From: an uncultured Bacteroidales bacterium
GTDB lineage: Bacteria > Bacteroidota > Bacteroidia > Bacteroidales > UBA932
Assembly (NCBI GenBank): GCA_947167015.1
Contig: CAMVGM010000002.1
Span: 52,420-116,419, forward strand
Direction of reading: 5' to 3'
Length of the DNA stretch: 64,000 nt
Positions within the stretch are counted from its first letter, which is position 1. The number at the start of each line of letters is the position of its first letter. The notes below the pieces were generated by a model that did not search any database, was not told the origin of the DNA, and saw only the letters and a program-made list of their open reading frames with translations. The position numbers and the translations under genes are program-made. Shown here piece after piece: positions 33,640-41,042 of the stretch.

Positions 33640-35997
33640 ATGCGAAAACGTTTTCCGGCAAGCATCCTCGCGCTGCTCCTGCTGTGCCTCACCGCAGGCG
33701 CCCAGGGACGCCGGAGCGTCCTTTCCGGCTACGTCCTGGACGCCCAGAGCGGAGAGCCGCTCGTGCAGGCCGTCGTCTATCTGGAGGACCGGAAGACGTC
33801 GGCCGTGGCGGACCAGACCGGATTCTACTCCCTCAGCGTCCCCGCCGGCACGCACACGGTCCGCTGCTCGTATTTCGGCTACAAGGACGGCGTCGCACAG
33901 TGCGACCTGAGCCGCTCCGCCAAGCAGGATTTCCTCTTGGAACCGGACCGCGAAGAGCTGGAGGCGGCCACCATCCTGTCCCGCACCAAACGCAAGGAAC
34001 TCGTCCTGCCCCAGATGGGGATGGAGCGTGTCGATGCCGCCCTGGTCCGCAAGCTCCCCGCCCTGATGGGCGAGGCGGACATCATCCGGATCATCCAGAT
34101 GATGCCGGGCGTACAGACCCCCAGCGAGGGGGCGACGGGATTCAGCGTGCGCGGCGGCGGCGTGGACCAGAACCTCATCCTGATGGACGGCGCCCCGATC
34201 TACAACAGCGGCCATTTCCTGGGTTTCCTGTCCATGTTCAACGGCGACGCCATCCGGGGCGCAGACCTGTACAAGGGCGATTTCCCGGCCCAGTACGGCG
34301 GTCGGATCGCTTCGGTGCTCGACATCAGCACCAAGGACGGCAACAAGAAGCGCTTCGGCGGCAATGCCTCCGTCGGGCTGATCACGTCCAAGATCTTCCT
34401 CGAGGGCCCCATCGTCCCGGACAAACTGTCCTTCATGCTTTCCGGACGCCGGACCTACCTGGACCTGTTCTTCCCCCTGCTGGGCGAGCGCATCCCGGAC
34501 AACACCCAGATGTTCTTCTACGACCTCAACGCCAAGCTCAGCTGGACGGCCGGCGAGAAGGACCGGGTGTACCTGAGCGCCTTCAGCGGACGGGACGTCT
34601 TCGGCTTCAGCATGGCGGATTTCAACCTGGGAGACATCGTCTTCGGCAATGCCAACCACACCCAGTCGCTGCGCTGGAGCCACGTCTATTCCGCCCGGCT
34701 CACCTCGGACATCACTTTATATAACTCCCTGTTCCGCAACAACATAGCCGCAGACATGGAGGCGGCCGCCTTCGACTATCTCCAAGGCATCCGGGAGACG
34801 GGCCTCCGGGCGGGCTGGACCTGGTATCCGAACGCGTCGAACACCGTCCGCGCCGGCATCGGCCTGGCCTGGTACGCCATCTCCCCGGGCACGATGGATC
34901 CGCGGGAGGACGCCACCCTCGTCAACCGCATCCACATGCCAAAGATGTATGCGGTGCAGCCCTCGGTTTACCTGCAGAACGAGCAGAAGATCGACCGGCT
35001 GACCGTACGCTACGGACTGCGGTTCTCGACCTTCACCACCCTGGGAGAAACCGAACAGCGCTATTTCGACCCGGTCTCCCACGCGCTGACCGATGTCGTC
35101 GAAATCGGACGCGGAAAGGCCATCAAGACCTGGAGCGCGTTGGAGCCGCGCCTTTCCGCATCCTGGTCCGTCAATCCGGATTTCTCGCTGAAAGCCGCGT
35201 GGTCCCGCAGCAACCAGTTCCTGCAGCAGGCCCGCGTGAGCATCAGCGGCAGCCCGGTCGACACCTGGTTCACCGCCTCGCCCAACGTCAAGCCCCAGGT
35301 CGCTGACCAGTTCTCCTTCGGGGCCAACGTCCTGTTCTTCGACCAGGCGCTGGAACTCTCGCTGGAAGGCTTCTACAAGCACAACCGCAACGCGATGGAT
35401 TTCGTGGAGAATCCCGGCATCGTCCTGGACGACCCCAACCGCGAAGGGCTGCTGCGCTTCGGCACGGCCCGCTCGTACGGGACGGAACTGATGCTCAAGT
35501 ACGATTTCGACCGCTGGAACGGCTGGCTGGCCTATACCTGGTCCCGGGCCTGGTATGACATTCCCGAACTCAACGGAGGCAAGCCCTACCCTTCTCCGCT
35601 CAACCACGAGCACGCCGTCAATTTCGTGCTGGCCTACGACATCACCCGGCAGCTCTCCGCCTCGACGGAATGGGTCTTCTACAGCGGCGCCCCGACCACC
35701 TATCCGGTGGGCCGCTACCAGTACCGGGGCCGCTGGGTGCCCGTCTATGCCTCCCGCAACGAGGACCGGCTCCCCGACTATCACCGGATGGACCTCTCGC
35801 TCACCTGGCGGACGCGGGGCCGCGTGGAGCAGAAGCGCTGGAGCGGCGAGTGGAACCTCTCCCTGTACAACGTGTATGCGCGCCACAACGCCTGGGCCAT
35901 CGCGTTCAACTACGACCCGGAAGCCGTCCGCTGGCAGTCCTATAAGATTTATCTGTTCACCCTCATCCCGTCCCTTTCGTACAATATCCAGTTCTAG
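33640..35997 (+). CDS. TonB-dependent receptor with carboxypeptidase-like N-terminal domain
   Basis: A signal peptide (to about residue 22) is followed by a CarboxypepD_reg-like domain (SGYVLDAQSGEPLVQAVVYLED, FGYKDG). A plug (MPGVQTPSEGATGFSVRGGGVDQNLILMDG) and a beta-barrel ending SYNIQF come next. The DUF4249 lipoprotein gene 2 nt downstream makes a typical Bacteroidota receptor/lipoprotein pair whose ligand is usually unknown. The start follows the Hdr-like gene stop by 8 nt, so the pair appears to be the tail of that operon. Confidence 0.87.
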   Translation: MRKRFPASILALLLLCLTAGAQGRRSVLSGYVLDAQSGEPLVQAVVYLEDRKTSAVADQTGFYSLSVPAGTHTVRCSYFGYKDGVAQCDLSRSAKQDFLLEPDREELEAATILSRTKRKELVLPQMGMERVDAALVRKLPALMGEADIIRIIQMMPGVQTPSEGATGFSVRGGGVDQNLILMDGAPIYNSGHFLGFLSMFNGDAIRGADLYKGDFPAQYGGRIASVLDISTKDGNKKRFGGNASVGLITSKIFLEGPIVPDKLSFMLSGRRTYLDLFFPLLGERIPDNTQMFFYDLNAKLSWTAGEKDRVYLSAFSGRDVFGFSMADFNLGDIVFGNANHTQSLRWSHVYSARLTSDITLYNSLFRNNIAADMEAAAFDYLQGIRETGLRAGWTWYPNASNTVRAGIGLAWYAISPGTMDPREDATLVNRIHMPKMYAVQPSVYLQNEQKIDRLTVRYGLRFSTFTTLGETEQRYFDPVSHALTDVVEIGRGKAIKTWSALEPRLSASWSVNPDFSLKAAWSRSNQFLQQARVSISGSPVDTWFTASPNVKPQVADQFSFGANVLFFDQALELSLEGFYKHNRNAMDFVENPGIVLDDPNREGLLRFGTARSYGTELMLKYDFDRWNGWLAYTWSRAWYDIPELNGGKPYPSPLNHEHAVNFVLAYDITRQLSASTEWVFYSGAPTTYPVGRYQYRGRWVPVYASRNEDRLPDYHRMDLSLTWRTRGRVEQKRWSGEWNLSLYNVYARHNAWAIAFNYDPEAVRWQSYKIYLFTLIPSLSYNIQF

Positions 35998-35999
35998 CG

Positions 36000-36884
36000 A
36001 TGAAAAGACTCCTGCTGCCCGCACTGATCGCCCTGCTCGCCGCCTGTACGGAAAAGGTGGAGTTGCAGTCCGTATCCGACTACCACGATTACCTGGTCGT
36101 CGATGCGGTCCTGACCGACCGGCCGGAGGCGGAGCAGAACGTCATCCTGTCCCGGACCGTCTCCTATTTCCAGGATACGGAACCGCCGATGGTGCGGGGT
36201 GCCCGGATCCGCATCAACGAGGTGATTTTCAGCGAGAAAGAACCCGGCATCTACACGGCGCCGGAAGGTTATTTCTGCGAGCCGGGCAAGGACTACGAAC
36301 TGCACATCGAACTCCCGGACGGGAGCACTTACGAGGCCGCCGCTTCGATGCCGGAGAAGGGCTTCCGGCTCGACGCGATCGACTATGCCTATGCCGGCAA
36401 CACCCCGGCGGGCCTCGACAGCCTCTGGACGCTCGCCCTGTGGGGCCAGGACGACCAGATCTCCAGTTACTACCACATCACGCTGGGCGTCAACGGCGAC
36501 TTTTATCCCTTCGAATTCACGGAAACCCTGGACGACAAGTATTTCAACGGCAATACGGTGGCGGGATTCCCCGTCACGACCCTCGTGCAGAGCGAGATCC
36601 TCCGGAAACGCTACGGCGACTGCTTCAAGTTCCTGGAGGAAGGCGACGTGATCACGCTGCGCGCCCGGACCCTGGACAAGGGCTACTTCGATTTCCTGAT
36701 CGCCCAGACCCTGGGCGGCCCCACCATTCCGATCTTCTCGCCCCAACCGGCCAACACCCCCACCAACATCCGCGGCGAGCACGTCCTGGGCTGGTTCGCC
36801 GTCTGCCCCGAATTCTCCGCCAGCGTCACGGTCGACAACCCCTTCCGCCCCTACTACAAACGCCTCCTCCCTCCCGGCTTCTGA
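36000..36884 (+). CDS. DUF4249-family lipoprotein
   Basis: A lipoprotein signal (LLPALIALLAACT) precedes a beta-rich DUF4249 domain with the typical YLVVDAVLTDRPEAEQNVIL opening and ARIRINEVIFSEKEPGIYTA block. Members accompany TonB receptors in the outer membrane and are presumed to help capture the ligand, in a role analogous to SusD but unrelated in fold. No substrate can be inferred. Confidence 0.85.
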   Translation: MKRLLLPALIALLAACTEKVELQSVSDYHDYLVVDAVLTDRPEAEQNVILSRTVSYFQDTEPPMVRGARIRINEVIFSEKEPGIYTAPEGYFCEPGKDYELHIELPDGSTYEAAASMPEKGFRLDAIDYAYAGNTPAGLDSLWTLALWGQDDQISSYYHITLGVNGDFYPFEFTETLDDKYFNGNTVAGFPVTTLVQSEILRKRYGDCFKFLEEGDVITLRARTLDKGYFDFLIAQTLGGPTIPIFSPQPANTPTNIRGEHVLGWFAVCPEFSASVTVDNPFRPYYKRLLPPGF

Positions 36885-36918
36885 CAAATAGTAGCTTTTT
36901 TATGGGGACGGTGCTCCG

Positions 36919-37080
36919 CGGCAGCGGCAGCTCGCCTCTGGAAGGTTCCGTTCGCTACGCTCACTCCTTCCCTCCCAACGTCTCCTGCGTCATCGCTGCG
37001 CGATAACTTGTATCCGTCGGGCCCCTCCCGCTGACGAGCCGCGGGTGGCTACGCCTTCCTGAGGCGACTGCCGTCTGCCG
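36919..37080 (+). other. Structured intergenic element, copy A
   Basis: Part of a 517-nt gene-free gap between convergent genes. Inverted arms at 36919-36937 and 37062-37080 can form about 18 bp with two bulges, enclosing a core (36962-37055) that is recognisably homologous, by eye around 70%, to the reverse complement of 37179-37273. No plausible coding frame. It may be a structured RNA or an intergenic repeat family. Confidence 0.55.
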
Positions 37081-37151
37081 GCTTCGCCGCACGCCAAAAC
37101 GATAACACTATCCTTTGAATACTCTAAGCTATTCTGTTATTTGAGGCAGAG

Positions 37152-37330
37152 AGGCCTGGCAGGCAGCAGCTGCTGGCGGGCGTGTCCACCCCCGGACACG
37201 GGTAGGGGGCGGGGCCCGCAAGATACGAGTTCCGCGAAGCGGGACGAAGGAGATTGTGGGAGGGGCCGGAGTGCAGGACGCCGGAGGCGGCCGAACGAAG
37301 TCCCGCCAGCAGCTGGCTGCCTGTCGGCCT
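37152..37330 (-). other. Structured intergenic element, copy B (inverted relative to copy A)
   Basis: Arms at 37161-37180 and 37302-37322 pair over 20 bp with one bulge, and an outer AGGCC/GGCCT pair extends the stem. The core 37179-37273 on the minus strand follows copy A block by block: CACTCC, CTCCCA, TCTCCT-CGTC, GTATC, CGGGCCCC, GGGTGG, ACGCC. Internal hairpins include GTGTCC/GGACAC and GTTCCGC/GCGGGAC. It lies just beyond the terminator of the minus-strand xylan cluster. Confidence 0.55.
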
Positions 37331-37340
37331 GTTTACGCAG

Positions 37341-37378
37341 AAAAAAGGTGACTATCGGTCTTTCGACTTTTAGTCACC
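37341..37378 (-). terminator. Rho-independent terminator of the xylan cluster
   Basis: On the minus strand an 8-bp stem (GGTGACTA paired with TAGTCACC, 37347-37354 and 37371-37378) is followed by six T (37341-37346). Confidence 0.75.
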
Positions 37379-37401
37379 CTTGAAAAGCTTGGTCCGGATA
37401 C

Positions 37402-38685
37402 TTACTTCGCCGGTTCTATGACACGGTAGTGGCCGCTCAGGTGCATGAAGGCGAAGAGGCGCAGGATGCCGTCGTAGTAGGCGTCGAAGTAGCCGTCCTC
37501 GTAGGGCTTGTTCTCGCTGTCCCAGAGGCGCTGGGCGAACTCGCGCGCGATCTCGTGATCCGCGGCCAGGGTGGCGGCGGCCAGGGTGGACACCAGGCCC
37601 ACGGAATGGCGCGTGCCCGTGCCGCGGAACTCACCCATGCCGGCCGGCATCGCGAAATCGACCTCGGTGCCGTCCACGTTGTACTGGTCCGCGAACTCGT
37701 CTATCCCCTTGGAATAGAAGAAATCCTGGATCGTATTGGCGTAGTTGGTCTGCCACTCGCGGTCGGCGCAGGCCCAGGAATAATCCAGGGCGATGTTCAT
37801 CGGCACGCGCCAGGAATCGAAACGGAAAGCCGGTTTGGAGCGGCGCCCGAAGAAGGCGGGCATCTCGATCACCGTGCCGTCGAAGTTGTTGGTATCGGGG
37901 TTCAGGCCGGTCTCGGGATCGATGCTCTTGTGCAGATACTCGCGGCTGGCCTTGGCGCACGCACGGTAGAAATCGGCTCGGCCGTCGTCGGCCCAGCGGG
38001 CCCACACCTCGTAGAAGGCGGGCAGGTGGTAAGACGGATCGGTGTAGGTCGTTCCTCTTCCGTCGGGCGTGAAGACGATGAGGTGGTTCTCCTTGTTGAT
38101 GAAAGGCATGATGCCCTCCGAACCATCCTTCTCCCAGGACGAATTCAGGATGTTCTGCGCCTCGGCGAGGTAGTTGATGTCCCCGTCGTTGCCCCAGCGG
38201 TTGGAAGCGAAGATGAGCGAGGTGATGAAATACAGCTCGCCGTCGGAAGCCGGACCCGCCCCGCGGATGGTGCCGTCGGGGCTGAGGCTCCAGGCGAAAT
38301 AGCCCTTCATCGGGCCCTCCTGGTACTGCATGTACTTCTTCGCCCAGCGGAACAAGCGGTCGAATTCGTCCTTCTTGTCCAGCTGCACGGCGATCATCAT
38401 CCCGTAGGACATTCCTTCGGTGCGGGCGTCGAAGTTCTTGACGTCGGACATGTAGCCCATATCGTCCCCCACCTGGAAATACACCTTATTCGGGCCATAA
38501 AACACCTCCTGGAAGATGCTCTCGAGCTTGGCGTCGATCTCCTTCTGGGGATAGCCCATCTCGGCGAACACGCTGCGGTACTTGTGCGTCTCGAAACCAC
38601 CTTTCGTCCAGGGCTTCAGCTGCTTCTGGCCGCAGGAACTCAAGGCGAGGGCGCAGGCCAGGAATAAAACCAAATACTTCTTCAT
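37402..38685 (-). CDS. GH8 reducing-end xylose-releasing exo-oligoxylanase-like lipoprotein
   Basis: The lipobox ALALSSCG indicates a lipoprotein. The GH8 signature is ARTEGMSYGMMIAVQLDKK, with the general-acid Glu in TEGMSYG, and the base Asp lies in RFDSWRVPMN, as in Rex enzymes. At 427 residues it matches the xylan-directed GH8 branch, which removes the reducing-end xylose from xylo-oligosaccharides. Neighbouring GH43 and secreted protein genes on the same strand support hemicellulose use. It is the last gene before the terminator. Confidence 0.87.
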   Translation of the reverse strand: MKKYLVLFLACALALSSCGQKQLKPWTKGGFETHKYRSVFAEMGYPQKEIDAKLESIFQEVFYGPNKVYFQVGDDMGYMSDVKNFDARTEGMSYGMMIAVQLDKKDEFDRLFRWAKKYMQYQEGPMKGYFAWSLSPDGTIRGAGPASDGELYFITSLIFASNRWGNDGDINYLAEAQNILNSSWEKDGSEGIMPFINKENHLIVFTPDGRGTTYTDPSYHLPAFYEVWARWADDGRADFYRACAKASREYLHKSIDPETGLNPDTNNFDGTVIEMPAFFGRRSKPAFRFDSWRVPMNIALDYSWACADREWQTNYANTIQDFFYSKGIDEFADQYNVDGTEVDFAMPAGMGEFRGTGTRHSVGLVSTLAAATLAADHEIAREFAQRLWDSENKPYEDGYFDAYYDGILRLFAFMHLSGHYRVIEPAK

Positions 38686-38688
38686 ATC

Positions 38689-40134
38689 TTATCTGTCTCT
38701 GAAATTCCACTTGCAGTTGTCGCTCGAGAAATCGAACATGCCCAGGGCCACGGTGCTGTCGCCCGTGCACAGCAGGCACATCTGGCGGCCGCAGCCGCAC
38801 GCGACCTTCGTCAGGATGCGGAAGGTGCCGTCGGTGAGCTGCTCGATCCGCCACAGTTGCTCGTCGGCGCCGGTGAACGCCGGAACGGCGATCAGGTCGC
38901 CGTCCTCGGTGGCAGCCAGGGCGCGCTCCGTGCCGGCGATGGTAATCTTGTAATACGGGGCGCCGAGGTAGCCGCCCTTGTCAGGCACGGCCGTGACCGT
39001 CCACTTCTGGTGGGGCCGGAACATATAGTCGCCCGCACGGACGTCGATGTCGCCCGCGGGCCAGCCGCCCTGCACTTCCTCAAGTTTCTGCTCCTCCAGC
39101 TCGACCACCGGATCATTGGGGTTGATGCGGAAAGCGCGCATGCCGCCCTGCTGGCGGATGAAGTCCACGGCGAGCTCCAGCGCGTAGCCGCGGCGCTCAG
39201 ACTCGATCTCGTAGGTTCCCTCCTTGAAGGGATCGGCGGCTACGGGCCAGCCGTTCTTCCACATGAGCGAACGGACGGCGAGCACGCTGCGGCCGCTGCG
39301 GTTGTAGTCCGCCTCGTAATGGTAGGACATCTTCTCGACACCCTCCTCCTCGACGTACAGGCCAAAGTGGCCGGGGCCGGTGGCACGGTTGCCGGCGGAA
39401 AGGACCATACGGCCGCCGCCGCGGAGCATGTCGCGTCCCATGTTGTCGAGATACGGGCCGGTGGCGCTGCGGGAACGGCCGCAGACGATGTTGTAGGTGG
39501 AGTTCACGCCGTCGCAGCAGGTGCCGTGCGTGGCCAGCAGATAGTACCATCCGTCCTTGTACATCAGGGCCGTGGCCTCGCAGTCGATGGCGATGTCCAC
39601 CGCCTTGTTGCCGGGCATGCGGCCGCCGGTGGCGGAATCCAGCTCGACGATGCGGATGGCGCCGAAATAGGTGCCGTAGGAGAGCCAGAGACGGCCGTCG
39701 GGGCCCATCAGGAAAGCCGGGTCGATGGCCCAGCAGTCCTCATCGGCGCCGGCCCAGGCCACGAGCTGGGGCTCGGAATAGCCGAAGTCCGGGGATTCCG
39801 GATCGAGGGTCTTGGTCCACATCGTGGTCACGTTGCCGCGGGTCTTGCCCTCGGTGCCGGGATAGCCGGCGCTGTAGGAAACCAGGTAGCGGTCGCCGAT
39901 CTTGATCACGTCGGGGGCTACGCCGCCGCCGGTGCGCACGGCGCCGTCCCGCCAGGTCCAGCCGTCATCGGACATCAGGCCGCCGGAACCGGTGCCGAAG
40001 GTGTAGTAGCGCCCGTCGCACTTCACGATGGTGGACGGGTCGTGGATATAGACGTTGCCGACCTGCGCCGCGGCAGGAAGGGCGAAAAGAGCCGTCAGCA
40101 AAAGGACGATCAGGGAGATTTCAATTCTTTTCAT
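38689..40134 (-). CDS. GH43-family arabinan/xylan hydrolase with C-terminal beta-trefoil-like domain
   Basis: A signal peptide (to about residue 23) is followed by a five-bladed propeller with the three GH43 acidic residues: Asp in VYIHDPSTI, Asp in WAIDPAFLM and Glu in CEATALMY. This subgroup resembles arabinan endo-1,5-alpha-L-arabinanases. The last 100 residues (KWTVTAVPDKGGYLG, EQLWRIEQLTDGTFRI) look like a ricin-type carbohydrate-binding module. It starts 12 nt after the unknown secreted protein gene and sits 3 nt before GH8. Confidence 0.85.
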   Translation of the reverse strand: MKRIEISLIVLLLTALFALPAAAQVGNVYIHDPSTIVKCDGRYYTFGTGSGGLMSDDGWTWRDGAVRTGGGVAPDVIKIGDRYLVSYSAGYPGTEGKTRGNVTTMWTKTLDPESPDFGYSEPQLVAWAGADEDCWAIDPAFLMGPDGRLWLSYGTYFGAIRIVELDSATGGRMPGNKAVDIAIDCEATALMYKDGWYYLLATHGTCCDGVNSTYNIVCGRSRSATGPYLDNMGRDMLRGGGRMVLSAGNRATGPGHFGLYVEEEGVEKMSYHYEADYNRSGRSVLAVRSLMWKNGWPVAADPFKEGTYEIESERRGYALELAVDFIRQQGGMRAFRINPNDPVVELEEQKLEEVQGGWPAGDIDVRAGDYMFRPHQKWTVTAVPDKGGYLGAPYYKITIAGTERALAATEDGDLIAVPAFTGADEQLWRIEQLTDGTFRILTKVACGCGRQMCLLCTGDSTVALGMFDFSSDNCKWNFRDR

Positions 40135-40146
40135 GGCGCAGGAGCT

Positions 40147-40860
40147 TTACTGGTTGGTGACGGTAAAATTCGTGTACGGACGGCCCTGCAGGTCCAGGAA
40201 ACGGATGCAGAAATCGCTCATGCCGGGGCCGTTGATCACGGCGCCGCGGAGCACGTTGCGGCCCGCCTTGAGGGTGATCTTCTTCGAGACGCAGTCATCC
40301 ATGACCATGCGGCGGTCGCCGGAGAGCAGGATGGCCTCCTCGCCGTTGATCCACCACTTGGATCCGGAATTGGAACCGACGGCCATACGCACGGTGACGT
40401 CCTCGGGAACGTTGATCACGGTCACGGCCAGGTAGAGCGCCTCGGTGGGGTGCAGGCCCAGCCCGGAGGCGAAGCGGTAGAGTTTCACGTTGTAGTGCTT
40501 GCTGTCATAGCAGTGCCAGGCCAGCCGGGTCTTCTTGTCGAGCTTGACCTTCTGTCCGTCCTTGGGGACGATGGTCGTCTGCCCTTCGAAGTACTGCTTG
40601 GCGAATTCCTCGTTGAGATAGCTGTCGGTGAAGATCGCGTTGGTGCGGATCTCCGGCTTCGCAATCGGCTCCAGGAGCGACCAGCGGCGGATGAAACCGT
40701 CCGCATCCGGGCTTGCAGGCGTCGCGGAAGCGGGCGCGAAATAATCTTCCAGGACCGGCTGGTGGTAGCTCAGGTCCAGTTGGGCTTTCGCCGGGACTGC
40801 CGCGAAGAGGCCCAGGGCGAGGGCGGCCAGGGCGGCGCGTCGGATAGGATTGAATAACAT
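40147..40860 (-). CDS. Secreted protein of unknown function in the xylan cluster
   Basis: A signal peptide (ALGLFAAVPAKAQ) leads into about 210 residues of mixed beta structure with no motif I can assign. The pattern (YLAVTVINVPEDVTVRMAVGSNSGSKWWINGEE, then KKITLKAGRNVLRGAVINGPG) resembles the jelly-roll domains that precede some esterases and sialidases, where a loss-of-mass or carbohydrate contact surface is built. It is the first gene of the minus-strand cluster, and a binding or accessory role in hemicellulose use is inferred only from this. Confidence 0.6.
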   Translation of the reverse strand: MLFNPIRRAALAALALGLFAAVPAKAQLDLSYHQPVLEDYFAPASATPASPDADGFIRRWSLLEPIAKPEIRTNAIFTDSYLNEEFAKQYFEGQTTIVPKDGQKVKLDKKTRLAWHCYDSKHYNVKLYRFASGLGLHPTEALYLAVTVINVPEDVTVRMAVGSNSGSKWWINGEEAILLSGDRRMVMDDCVSKKITLKAGRNVLRGAVINGPGMSDFCIRFLDLQGRPYTNFTVTNQ

Positions 40861-40949
40861 GACGATAAAGGGTTAAGTTGGTAATAATTCCAGCGTTAAC
40901 CGGGCGGGACCGGGAATCCGGTCCGGGGAGAAATTGGCGATTGCAGTCC

Positions 40950-40980
40950 CAAATATACACAAAAAAAGGAATCCGGGCAA
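40950..40980 (-). promoter_or_regulatory. Promoter of the xylan cluster
   Basis: On the minus strand TTG (40978-40980), 20 nt, TATATTTG (40950-40957). The resulting leader is about 84 nt, long for this genome. It is divergent from the P-type ATPase promoter. Confidence 0.55.
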
Positions 40981-40983
40981 GCA

Positions 40984-41002
40984 TTTGCAACCCGGTTGCA
41001 AA
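40984..41002. promoter_or_regulatory. Palindromic operator candidate
   Basis: TTTGCAACCCGGTTGCAAA is a perfect 8-bp inverted repeat with a 3-bp centre. It begins 3 bp from the -33 element of the xylan cluster and ends 10 bp before the -7 box of the ATPase gene, so a bound protein could control either side. Confidence 0.5.
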
Positions 41003-41012
41003 CGGCCCGGGA

Positions 41013-41020
41013 TATCTTTG
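41013..41020 (+). promoter_or_regulatory. -7 box of the P-type ATPase gene
   Basis: TATCTTTG matches the TAnnTTTG consensus; transcription would start near 41026, 17 nt before the ATG. The -33 region is occupied by the palindrome and has no correctly spaced TTTG, as might be expected of a regulated promoter. Confidence 0.55.
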
Positions 41021-41042
41021 CAGCGTAAAAACAGCTAAGATC

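Noticed and set aside
37141..37383. Small plus-strand frame across structured element B and the terminator
   Set aside because: It spans the terminator and lies in strongly self-complementary sequence; no conserved protein features.
36885..37401. RNase P RNA, tmRNA, SRP RNA or 6S RNA in the large gap
   Set aside because: None of the universal core motifs of RNase P, tmRNA or SRP RNA is visible, and two diverged inverted copies do not fit a single housekeeping RNA.
40996..41020. TTG at 40996-40998 as -33 element of the ATPase promoter
   Set aside because: Spacing to the -7 box is only 14 nt, against 18-21 nt in the other promoters; the bases belong to the palindrome.
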